Assembly: GCF_900095795.1 (NCBI RefSeq)
Contig: NZ_LT608328.1
Coordinates: 2,659,001-2,723,000 of the forward strand
Source: Petrimonas mucosa
GTDB taxonomy: Bacteria > Bacteroidota > Bacteroidia > Bacteroidales > Dysgonomonadaceae
DNA length: 64,000 bases
Reading direction: 5' to 3'
Shown here: in pieces, positions 37,497-46,494 of the stretch
How the letters are laid out: every line of letters starts with the position of its first letter
Position numbering within the stretch: position 1 is the first letter of the stretch
Notes under the pieces: generated by a model
The model's input: only the letters and a program-made list of their open reading frames with translations
The model's database searches: none
What the model was told of the DNA's origin: nothing
Program-made: the position numbers and the translations under genes

Positions 37497-38657
37497 TCAC
37501 TCACCGGGGAACAACGTCTTGTCCCTGTCAATACCGGGTAATTCCCTGTTATAAGCATCCTTGTCCATCGCCACTTTACCGATGAGTACCAGTACCGACT
37601 CCTCATTGGGCATTGCCCCTCGCATCTTCAATACGCGCCGGAAGTCCTTGTTAAGCCGCTCTATCCAATTTGTGGTGTAGACCATTGACTGGATACGGGG
37701 GTGGAATTGCAGATAGGTGAAGTAATATTTGTAGGAAATATCCTCCCCCATCCTTTTGATGCTCCTGTAATCCTTTCCCCATTTTTGGCAAAGTGCCGTC
37801 CAGTTTTGCCAGGCTTCGCACTTGGTGTAGTCTTTCTGGCCCGTACGGAACACTTCGCGTAAATCCTCCGCCAGCTCCATTTTGTCACCATGGCGCACTT
37901 TGGAGAGCATGTTGCGCTTCAAATGGGTGACGCACCGCTGCAGCAGGGTCTTCGGATAAACGACCGACAGGGCCGAGTCCAGGCCTGTCAGCCCGTCGCT
38001 TACCAGCAGTCCTATATGACCTGCCCCACGACTTTGGACATCCCGGAAGATATCTTCCCAGCCCGCGGCACTCTCCGTGGGGCGGTTGTAAATACCCAGC
38101 ACCTCACGCTTCTTGTCCTCTTTCACCCCCAGGACCACATAGAAAGCCTCAGTGGCTACTGAACGTTTACGGTGGATCTTGATATGGATGGCATCCACCA
38201 ATACAATCGGGTAATAACCCTCCAACGGACGGTTCAGCCACTCCTGCACATCGGAGCGCAAGTAGTCAATCATGCGCGAAATGCTGGCTTTGCTGTAATG
38301 CTCACCGTAAATCTCACCGAAGATCTCGCCGACCTGCCCCTGGGTCAAACCCCTGCAATAAAGGCTGCCGGCCAAACGTTCGCACTCCAGTTCCTGGTCA
38401 CGCAACAATGCAAGAATCTTTGGATGGAAGTTGCCGTAACGGTCACGTGGAATCCTGAATTCCAGAACACGGCCATGCCCGAAACTGCGACCCTGACGGT
38501 AACCATTCCCTTTGTTACCTTTTGACTGGTCTAAAAACTCGCGACGCTCTGCCAGCATCATACTCTCAAGCATGATTTCCATTAAATCGTGTAACCCGTT
38601 TTCGCGCTCTGAATGTTTGGCCATTACGGAAGAAAGCTGTTCCTTTGATAGTAACAT
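37497..38657 (-). CDS. IS256-family transposase
   Basis: A 386-residue mutator-type transposase. The N-terminus has GLHDLMEIMLESMMLAERREF. The DDE domain begins at YYPIVLVDAIHIKI (first Asp), then HIGLLVSDGLTGL (second Asp), the VYPKTLLQRCVTHLKRN signature typical of the family, and the third acid in TTNWIERLNKDFRRVLK. Complete, starting at ATG (MLLSKEQLSSVMAKHSE). Confidence 0.93.
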   Translation of the reverse strand: MLLSKEQLSSVMAKHSERENGLHDLMEIMLESMMLAERREFLDQSKGNKGNGYRQGRSFGHGRVLEFRIPRDRYGNFHPKILALLRDQELECERLAGSLYCRGLTQGQVGEIFGEIYGEHYSKASISRMIDYLRSDVQEWLNRPLEGYYPIVLVDAIHIKIHRKRSVATEAFYVVLGVKEDKKREVLGIYNRPTESAAGWEDIFRDVQSRGAGHIGLLVSDGLTGLDSALSVVYPKTLLQRCVTHLKRNMLSKVRHGDKMELAEDLREVFRTGQKDYTKCEAWQNWTALCQKWGKDYRSIKRMGEDISYKYYFTYLQFHPRIQSMVYTTNWIERLNKDFRRVLKMRGAMPNEESVLVLIGKVAMDKDAYNRELPGIDRDKTLFPGE

Positions 38658-38761
38658 AGTCTTTGAATTTTATTGTTTGTTATGGTTATTTGCAAAACTA
38701 ATAAAGTTTTTAGACTATGTTCTTTTTTTACAGGTACAGACACACTTTTTGGAACAGTATC

Positions 38762-41408
38762 GGCAAGTACCACAAACGGCACCAACCCGTTGATTCTGAT
38801 TGACGGAGTTCCCCGCGACAATATCCGTACACTTGACATCAATGAGGTAGAATCTATCTCGGTATTGAAGGATGCATCTGCTACAGCCGTATTTGGAGTC
38901 CGTGGTGCCAATGGTGTCCTGATCATTACTACCAAACGTGGATCGGAAGGGAAACCGGAACTTTCGGTAAATGTCACACAAAGTTATTCGAAACTTACCC
39001 GTGAACCTGATATGCCAGGATCTGTAGAGTATATGAACCTTCGTAATGAGGCGATGGCGAACGACGGATTGGAACCGGCTTTCACCCCCGACATCATTGC
39101 CAAGTTCGAAAATCCGTTGGCAGGACTCGATCCGAATGATCCCGACTATGAATCGAAAGCTGCTATCAGAAAATGGATGTATCCGAATAACAACTGGTAC
39201 CGGATGCTGATCAAGCGTTGGTCACCGCAAACCACCGTCAATGCCAACATGAGCGGTGGAACGGATAAGATCTCCTACTTCATGAATGTGGGCTACCTCC
39301 ACCAGGGCGGAAACATGAACACCCTCTCCAAGGATATCCTGAAGTATGATCCCTCCTTTAAGCTGGATCGCTACAGTTTCCGCTCCAACATAGACTACAA
39401 GGTGACCAAATGGATGAAAGCCTACCTTAACCTGGGTAGCTATATCGAAAAGGTAAATATGCCCAACCCGGGTGTAATGTATGGAGGTGACCGCAACTGG
39501 CTGGTACGCGACATGCTATACCAGGCACAGACCATCCTTCCCATCTCGCCGGGTCCGTCTACAATTGAGGGATTCGGCGTTCCAGCCAACCTCCCGCTCG
39601 ACCCGACCTATCTGAATGTGGGACACTATGCCGACCGCTCGCCGGTGATGATCATGAACTGGTATGGTTACAACCTCGATACCCGTTCGAACCTCAACTC
39701 CTCTTTTGGTCTGGATTTCGACTTGGGAGGTATTACCAAGGGCCTCGCATTGAAAGGTATGATCTCCTACGACGCCTATGGCAACAACATGACCCGTGGA
39801 AACATGTTTCAAACCGACTACCAAGCTTTTGTTGACCCGAAAACGGATGAACTCACCTTCTCGGTTCACGAGTTGAAACAGGATAACTTCTACATGTCTT
39901 ATGCCGAAGGATCACGATACAATGTCAACCTGCAGGGACAACTTCTCTACAACCGCACCTTTGGAGATCACACCGTTGGCGGTATGTTGAGAACAGAACG
40001 TGATTACTGGGATTCGGGCGGCAGCGAGATCCCCTTCAACGTGTTGGGTTTCTCCGGACGCGCTACTTACGACTATGCATCCCGCTATTTTGCCGAGGTC
40101 AACTTCGGTTATAACGGTTCCGAGCAGTTCTCACCGGAAAAACGTTTCGGGTTCTTCCCATCGGCTGCAGTCGGCTGGGCTGTTTCAAACGAATCCTTCC
40201 TTCAGGACAACCCGACCCTCACCTTCCTGAAGCTTCGTGCCTCCTACGGAAAGGTAGGTAATGACAAGATGGGTGGAGCGCGCTTCCTATACCTGGATGA
40301 TATTACCATGGGAGACGGTTTCTCTGGAAGCCTTGCAGCCGGCAAGGGTGTAAACGAGGGGTTACTGGGTAACAAGATGCTGACCTGGGAAACGGCCGAC
40401 AAGTATAACTTTGGTATCGACTTCTCCATCATGAAAGATATTACCGGTCAATTCGAACTCTTCCGTGAAGATCGTTCGGATATCCTTCTTTCCAGACAAA
40501 GTATCCCCGCATGGCAGGGAACACCGCTCAGCAATATTCCCAAGGTGAATATGGGCGAGATAACCAACAAAGGATATGAAATCGAGTTAGGATATAACAA
40601 ACAGATCAACAACGACCTCTTCATCAATGTAAAGGGGCAACTCTCCTACAACCGGAACAAACGGATTGTGATGGACGAAGTTCCTCGTGACGAAACCTAT
40701 GCGTACAGATACAGGTCAACTGGCTACCCGATCGGACAGAGCTGGGGTTACCTGATCGACTGGGATCAGGATGGCGGATACTGGACTGAAGAGACGTTGG
40801 CCAACCCCGACAGGGTAACTTACGACTTCGGAACCCCGGGGCCTGGGGACTTTGTTTACAAGGATCTCAACGGTGACGGCGTAGTCAATGATAAGGACCA
40901 GGCTCCCATCGGTGTGGGAAATATTCCGCAATACAGCTACGGTGCCTCCTTCTCGGCACAGTGGAAAGGATTTGACGCCTACATCTTCTTCCAGGGTCTG
41001 GCGAAGTTCAACTCTACCTACGCACAGCAGGGTACATATGAATATATCATCAGAGGAACCTACTTCCCCTACCATAAAACTGCATGGACACAAGAACGGT
41101 GGGAAAATGGCGAGAAAATCACCTATCCGGCACTTCACACAGGTGAATCGACCAACCACAAGGCTAACTCATTCTTTGTGTTTGACCGCGACCTCTTCCG
41201 CTTGAAGAACTTCGAGATCGGGTATACCTTGCCGAAAAACTCGCTCAAGAAACTTGGAGTTACCAATCTCAGGCTGTTCCTGAATGGACAGAATGTACTG
41301 ACATGGTCTCCCAAATTCAGACCAGCTCACCTGGATCCTGAAAATGATGACTCGATCGGTTATCCGCAAACAAGCGTTTTCAGCTTCGGTACGAATATCA
41401 AGTTTTAA
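38762..41408 (+). pseudogene. SusC-like receptor 3, C-terminal part after IS256-type element
   Basis: About 880 residues: the rest of the plug (TTNGTNPLILIDGVPRDNI, ESISVLKDASATAVFGVRGA) and the entire beta-barrel, ending VFSFGTNIKF. An open frame reads in from IS sequence at 38673, but that product lacks a signal peptide and TonB box and could not insert as a receptor. Apart from the insertion I see no other damage, so the disruption looks recent. The intact susD3 follows after 29 nt. Confidence 0.9.
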
Positions 41409-41437
41409 ATTTGTTAACAAGATAAATTGGAGATATA

Positions 41438-43336
41438 ATGATGAAGAATAACAAGATAATCAAAATCGGAGGTATGGCGCTTCTGCTATCGCTATTTCTC
41501 TTTTCATGCAGTGATGTGCTGGATCAGGCCCCCGATGGAAAAATATCGCTTGCCGATGTTTTTAATGATGATGAAAAGACAGCAGCATACCTTAACAGCT
41601 GTTACCTTTACATCCCTGCAGAGGGACATACCTACTTCTTCTGGATGCGCGGACCTGTAGACTGGAGTGACGAAGCGTGGGATACCGACGCCGAAGCCGA
41701 GTCGTGGATCACATCGGGTCTGCTCTATAATGGAAACGTATCGGCTGCGTCGCACTTCAATACCAGTTGGGCCGAAAACGGAAACGGCAACTACTGGGTG
41801 CGGATGTGGACAGGCATACGGAAATGTACTGTCTTCCTCGACAATATCGAGACCGCGAAAGTTAAGGACGAGAATAACCGTTCGAGATGGAAAGCGGAGG
41901 CTCACCTGTTACGGGCCTATTACTACATGTTCCTGCTCAAATTCTTCGGATGCCCGCTCCCGATTGAACGGACTGCATACTCCTACACCGATGATTTCTC
42001 CACCACTGAACGCAGCTCATACTACGATGTGGTGAAATTCATCATCGAAGACTGCGATGCGGCTCTTGCTAGCCCCCATCTCCCTTGGCGAATCACCTCT
42101 AATGCCGAAGGATACCGGTTTACAAAAGCTGTTGCTGAAGCAATCAAATCGAGAATGTCACTCTATGCGGCCAGCCCGCTTTACAACGATGGCCAGAACC
42201 ATTGGGAAGAAGCTTACCAGATCAGCAAAAACGCACTGGAGAATTTAAAAAAGAACGGTTACGAACTGTACGACAAGGTCAACTTCCCATCGTGGAAAGA
42301 CAACCCGGATGTTCATCTGCCCAACGATGCAGCCAAGCTGTTCAATGAATATTTCTGCAACAACATGGGCTTTGAAACCAATCCGACCGACAAAGAGACC
42401 ATCTATCAGACCAGTGCCGGCCAGGACTGGATCAACACCGAGGGTATCGGTGCCGTAATGGGCTACAAATCGGGATCGTGCCCCTCACAGGAGATTGTGG
42501 ACTGCTTTGAGACCGTTGACGGCCAGCCTATCCTTGATCTTGCCAAACCGTATGTAGATGAGGTGACACACCTGCAACCCAACTACAACCCGGCAAATAC
42601 GCTGTATGATCCGCAGGATCCATATGCAAACAGGGATCCCCGCTTCTATGCATCGATCTATTATAACGGATCGAAACGGACCTGCTTCTGGATTTTCGAT
42701 GAGACGTCAGAAAGCGTGGAGAATTACCCGGCTAATAAGGGATATCGCACCCGTATCATTGCCACCTGGGCAGGCGAACCCCAGACCGGCAGACATCCGA
42801 CCACACGTAAAGCTACCCGTACGGGCTACTTCCTCCGCAAATTCCTGCATCCCAATTCAGGACAGGAAGTGGTTACTGCCGCACACGCCAAGGCCAAAGT
42901 GATGCGCCTGGGTGAGATCTACCTCAATCTGGCAGAAGCCGCTGCAGAGGCCAACCACCTGGAAGAGGCCTACGAAGCTGTAAATACAATCCGCCGCAGG
43001 GTTGACATGCCACCGCTTCCCGCCGGTCTTTCGAAAGAGCAACTGGTTCTCCGTATCCGCAACGAACGCAGGGTGGAGCTGGCTTTCGAGGCACACCGCT
43101 ATTTTGATGTACGCCGCTGGCACAAGCCGGACGAGACACTCGAAACGACAGACCGCTGGATTACTGCAGCTTATGTGACCCGTAACTTGGATGGCTCTTA
43201 TACCTACAATCGGGGCCCCGTCTCGAAGGAGCGCTTATGCTATCAAAATAAGTTTTTAAAATTCCCGATTCCGCTGAATGATGTCAATATCATGCTGGCA
43301 CTCACCGGTGAAAACTGGCAAAATCCGGGTTGGTAA
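41438..43336 (+). CDS. SusD-like lipoprotein 3 (canonical)
   Basis: A 632-residue surface lipoprotein (ALLLSLFLFSCSDVLDQAPDG). The SusD fold is complete, with RWKAEAHLLRAYYYMFLLKFFG, WEEAYQISKNALENLKKNGYELY and the C-terminal LVLRIRNERRVELAFEAHRYF block ending NPGW. Paralogue of SusD1 (about half identical by eye over the N-terminal region), with no inserted domain. Its SusC partner is split by an IS256-type element. Start ATG at 41438, or 41441 (MM). It would bind glycan over a SusC pore. Confidence 0.92.
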   Translation: MMKNNKIIKIGGMALLLSLFLFSCSDVLDQAPDGKISLADVFNDDEKTAAYLNSCYLYIPAEGHTYFFWMRGPVDWSDEAWDTDAEAESWITSGLLYNGNVSAASHFNTSWAENGNGNYWVRMWTGIRKCTVFLDNIETAKVKDENNRSRWKAEAHLLRAYYYMFLLKFFGCPLPIERTAYSYTDDFSTTERSSYYDVVKFIIEDCDAALASPHLPWRITSNAEGYRFTKAVAEAIKSRMSLYAASPLYNDGQNHWEEAYQISKNALENLKKNGYELYDKVNFPSWKDNPDVHLPNDAAKLFNEYFCNNMGFETNPTDKETIYQTSAGQDWINTEGIGAVMGYKSGSCPSQEIVDCFETVDGQPILDLAKPYVDEVTHLQPNYNPANTLYDPQDPYANRDPRFYASIYYNGSKRTCFWIFDETSESVENYPANKGYRTRIIATWAGEPQTGRHPTTRKATRTGYFLRKFLHPNSGQEVVTAAHAKAKVMRLGEIYLNLAEAAAEANHLEEAYEAVNTIRRRVDMPPLPAGLSKEQLVLRIRNERRVELAFEAHRYFDVRRWHKPDETLETTDRWITAAYVTRNLDGSYTYNRGPVSKERLCYQNKFLKFPIPLNDVNIMLALTGENWQNPGW

Positions 43337-43368
43337 CCATACTTATAAATTTTTAAATAGATCTATCT

Positions 43369-46300
43369 ATGAATAATTATAATAAAAAAATTCTTTGGTC
43401 GTTCACCTGTTTACTGCTATGGGTCTTCTCGCTGAATGCCCAGGTAAGAGGGACGGTTAAAGATGGATATGGCCGTATCCTTCAAGGAGTCTTGATTGTC
43501 TCTGAGAATGAAAAGAACATTACCATTACAGACAAGAACGGAAATTACGACCTCACGGTCAACGACGAGAGCGGGTACATCACATACTCCCTGGAGGGTT
43601 ATATCTCACATCGTGTTGACTTAACCGAGGCTATCTTCGAGGAGAAGACTGATGTTACCCTTGAGAGGGCAGAGACTTTCGATCTCGATGAGCAGGTCTT
43701 TACCGGCAATTACAAGCAGAACAAGGAGAAGGTTACAGGATCGATCTCACGTGTAACGGGAAAGGAACTGGAACGTTCACCGGTAGGAAGCTTGTCGATG
43801 TCGCTGGCAGGTAGGTTGCCGGGACTTTTCACCCGCGAAACCTATTCCGAACCGGCACGTACAAATACCGAACTTTGGGTCAGGGGGTCAACCTCTCCCA
43901 ACGGCGGTACAGCATTGGTTGTAATCGACGGCTTCCCCTACGATTATAACGCAAATCAGCTTTTTGAATACATCACTGCCAATGAAGTGGAATCGATAAG
44001 CGTCCTGAAAGATGCTTCAGCACAGGCGCTCTACGGAATTCAGGGAGCTAACGGGGTAATCGTGATCACCACCAAAAGGGGGATCAAGCAGCCACTGAAG
44101 ATTGATGTGACTGTCAATCATACCCTGGAGCAGCGCACCACTACTCCTTCCCATATCAATTCGGCCGACTTTGTACAGTTACGCAACCAGGCCGGATTCA
44201 ACGATGGTAACGGTGAATACTCCTATTTCAGCAAAACAACAGTGGAGGGCTTCCTTGCTGGGGACAATCCGCAATATTTCCCCAATAACAACTGGCGGGA
44301 GATGAACGCCAAGGACATTACCCAGATGAGTCGCCTCAACATGAACCTCACCGGAGGTAACGACAAGGCTGTCTTCTATACCAACGTCAATGTGTTGAAC
44401 CAGGACGGCATGTGGAAGGTGGATCCGGGAACCACACAGTATAACCCCAATAACCAGTTCATCTGGGCCAACATCCGCTCCAATGTTGATGTGCAACTGG
44501 CAAAATACCTCTCAGTGGGGTTGAACCTGAGCGGTAACATCAAACGGGAAAGGACTCCGGGTGGTCATGGCGTGGAACTGGCACACGGCGGAAGCTGGGA
44601 CGGTTTCGCAAACAAAATATGGTACCGCTTCTACTCATTGCCACCCTACGTATACGGACCGACCACCCCACTGGTACAAGATCCTGAGACTGGAGAGATC
44701 AGCGGAGGCGACGTGGTGATTACGGAGACCGAACCGGTTACATCGTGGGCCCTGATCAACAGACTGGGTTATGACCAATATACGGTTACCAACATCTATG
44801 CACAGTTCATGCCGAAACTGGACCTCAGTTTCATTACTCCTGGACTCAGCATCAGCGGCAGCTACGGTTATCAGACAAATGCCGTGAAAGGGCTGTTTGT
44901 AAACCGGACCTACGAAGGCTGGGTTCGCACAAGGGATTATAGCGAGCTGGAGTTCCAGAAAATCGGCACCCAGGTTAACTCACCGCTGCAATACAGATCC
45001 AGCGCAAGTTTCTATTACAACCTGAACTACAAAGGGACTCTCAACTACCAGCGCCGTTTCAACGGTGTACACGATATCAACGCAATGGCATACAGCTTCT
45101 ATCAGCACCTGAACAAGGCGGGTGGTGGTCTGCCCTATAAACGGTCAAACTCGGGGATCGGTGTTGGCTACGGATATGACGATCGCTATCTCGTAAGGGT
45201 TGATCTCGGTTATTCCGGTTCAGAGCAGTATTCACGTAATAACCGCTTTACCGCCTTCCCGGCTCTCTCTGCCGGATGGGTTGCCACCAACGAGGAGTTT
45301 CTTGAAGAAAATCAGCTATTGACCTATCTGAAACTGAGGGGATCATGGGGAAAAACCGGTAACGACCGGGGGATCGGACGTTATGTCTACCTCGACAACG
45401 TCACCCTGACCGGTGGTGGCTTAGGCTTCCTCGGGGGACACAACGTGAACGAGGGACAGGTGGCCAATCCATTTCTGGATCCCGAAATCATCACCAAGAA
45501 AAACCTCGGTATCGATCTCTCACTGCTGAACAACTTCACACTTACAGTTGACATCTACAATGAAAGGACAGAAAATGGTGTGACCAGCGCAACTTCAAAA
45601 ACACCCGAATACCAGGGTGTTCCCCTGGGCAACTACCCCAGAGCGAATGTGGGTATCTTTGAAAACAAGGGTTACGAAATCTCGCTGGGGTACAACAAGG
45701 ATATCACCCGCGATCTCAACCTCACCTTGGGTGGATGGTTGGCACAAAACAAGAACAAGGTGATCTTCTGGGATGAAAGCCAGAGAGTCGAGGATTTTGC
45801 CTACCGCATCCGCACCGAAGGATATCCTCTTGGACAGGCCTGGGGTTACATCGTTGATGATCACAACGGCAACGGCTACTTCAATAGCCAGGAAGAGATC
45901 GACAACAGTGGGCTGGTATATGAGATCGGCACACCCAGACCGGGATACCTGAAATATTACGACCTGAATGCAGACGGCAAAATCAATGACAAGGACAAGG
46001 CTCCGCTTGGAAACGGTTCAATGCCACAGTTCTTCTACGCGTTCAATGGCGGACTGAAGTACAAGAACTTCGACATGAGCGTACTCTTCCAGGGTATTGC
46101 CGACTACTGGACGGTAGATATGTCGATGGGACGTGTTGAATATTCGTTTGAGGGTGTCTACTCGGAGTGGCATAAGAACGCCTGGACCGCTGAGAGGTAT
46201 GCCAACGGCGAAAAGATTACCTATCCGGCATTGTCGGCACAAAAGAATTCAAACCACGAAGCGAGCAACTTCTTCCTTGAGGATAAATCTTACCTCCGGC

Positions 46301-46491
46301 TGAAGAATCTGGAGATCGGTTATACTTTTGATCTGTTTAACGGCACGAGGCTCTATTTCAGCGGACAGAACCTGATTACCTGGGATAAGCTGAAACATGA
46401 TCTCTATGGTCCTGAAGCGCACTATGCAGGCAGTTTGGAAGCTGTTCCCGTCTACCGTCTCTACAATGTTGGACTCAGTATTAAATTTTAA
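43369..46491 (+). CDS. SusC-like TonB-dependent receptor 4 (divergent)
   Basis: A 1040-residue receptor with a signal peptide (ILWSFTCLLLWVFSLNAQ), an N-terminal carboxypeptidase-D-like domain (VRGTVKDGYGRILQGVLIV), plug (VVIDGFPYDYNANQLFEYI, ESISVLKDASAQALYGIQGA) and beta-barrel ending YNVGLSIKF. Like SusC2 it lacks the EEVVVVGYG TonB box; that position reads DEQVFTGNYKQNKEKVTG (107-124). SusC2 and SusC4 form a subgroup distinct from SusC1 and SusC3. It is followed after 3 nt by its SusD, susD4. Confidence 0.9.
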   Translation: MNNYNKKILWSFTCLLLWVFSLNAQVRGTVKDGYGRILQGVLIVSENEKNITITDKNGNYDLTVNDESGYITYSLEGYISHRVDLTEAIFEEKTDVTLERAETFDLDEQVFTGNYKQNKEKVTGSISRVTGKELERSPVGSLSMSLAGRLPGLFTRETYSEPARTNTELWVRGSTSPNGGTALVVIDGFPYDYNANQLFEYITANEVESISVLKDASAQALYGIQGANGVIVITTKRGIKQPLKIDVTVNHTLEQRTTTPSHINSADFVQLRNQAGFNDGNGEYSYFSKTTVEGFLAGDNPQYFPNNNWREMNAKDITQMSRLNMNLTGGNDKAVFYTNVNVLNQDGMWKVDPGTTQYNPNNQFIWANIRSNVDVQLAKYLSVGLNLSGNIKRERTPGGHGVELAHGGSWDGFANKIWYRFYSLPPYVYGPTTPLVQDPETGEISGGDVVITETEPVTSWALINRLGYDQYTVTNIYAQFMPKLDLSFITPGLSISGSYGYQTNAVKGLFVNRTYEGWVRTRDYSELEFQKIGTQVNSPLQYRSSASFYYNLNYKGTLNYQRRFNGVHDINAMAYSFYQHLNKAGGGLPYKRSNSGIGVGYGYDDRYLVRVDLGYSGSEQYSRNNRFTAFPALSAGWVATNEEFLEENQLLTYLKLRGSWGKTGNDRGIGRYVYLDNVTLTGGGLGFLGGHNVNEGQVANPFLDPEIITKKNLGIDLSLLNNFTLTVDIYNERTENGVTSATSKTPEYQGVPLGNYPRANVGIFENKGYEISLGYNKDITRDLNLTLGGWLAQNKNKVIFWDESQRVEDFAYRIRTEGYPLGQAWGYIVDDHNGNGYFNSQEEIDNSGLVYEIGTPRPGYLKYYDLNADGKINDKDKAPLGNGSMPQFFYAFNGGLKYKNFDMSVLFQGIADYWTVDMSMGRVEYSFEGVYSEWHKNAWTAERYANGEKITYPALSAQKNSNHEASNFFLEDKSYLRLKNLEIGYTFDLFNGTRLYFSGQNLITWDKLKHDLYGPEAHYAGSLEAVPVYRLYNVGLSIKF

Positions 46492-46494
46492 AAC

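Larger units (their letters stand above)
37288..38761 (-). mobile_element. IS256-family insertion sequence (1474 bp)
   Basis: Imperfect 24-bp terminal inverted repeats (37288-37311 and 38738-38761, 18 of 24 matching, sharing AGTGTGTCT). A perfect 8-bp target duplication GGCAAGTA flanks it at 37280-37287 and 38762-38769, which fits the family. It carries one minus-strand transposase gene and a nested hairpin at its left end. Confidence 0.92.

Noticed and set aside
38673-38769. Open frame from the IS256-type element into the susC3 barrel taken as a real N-terminus
   Set aside because: The first 30 or so residues are IS end sequence, with no signal peptide or TonB box; the junction is explained by insertion.
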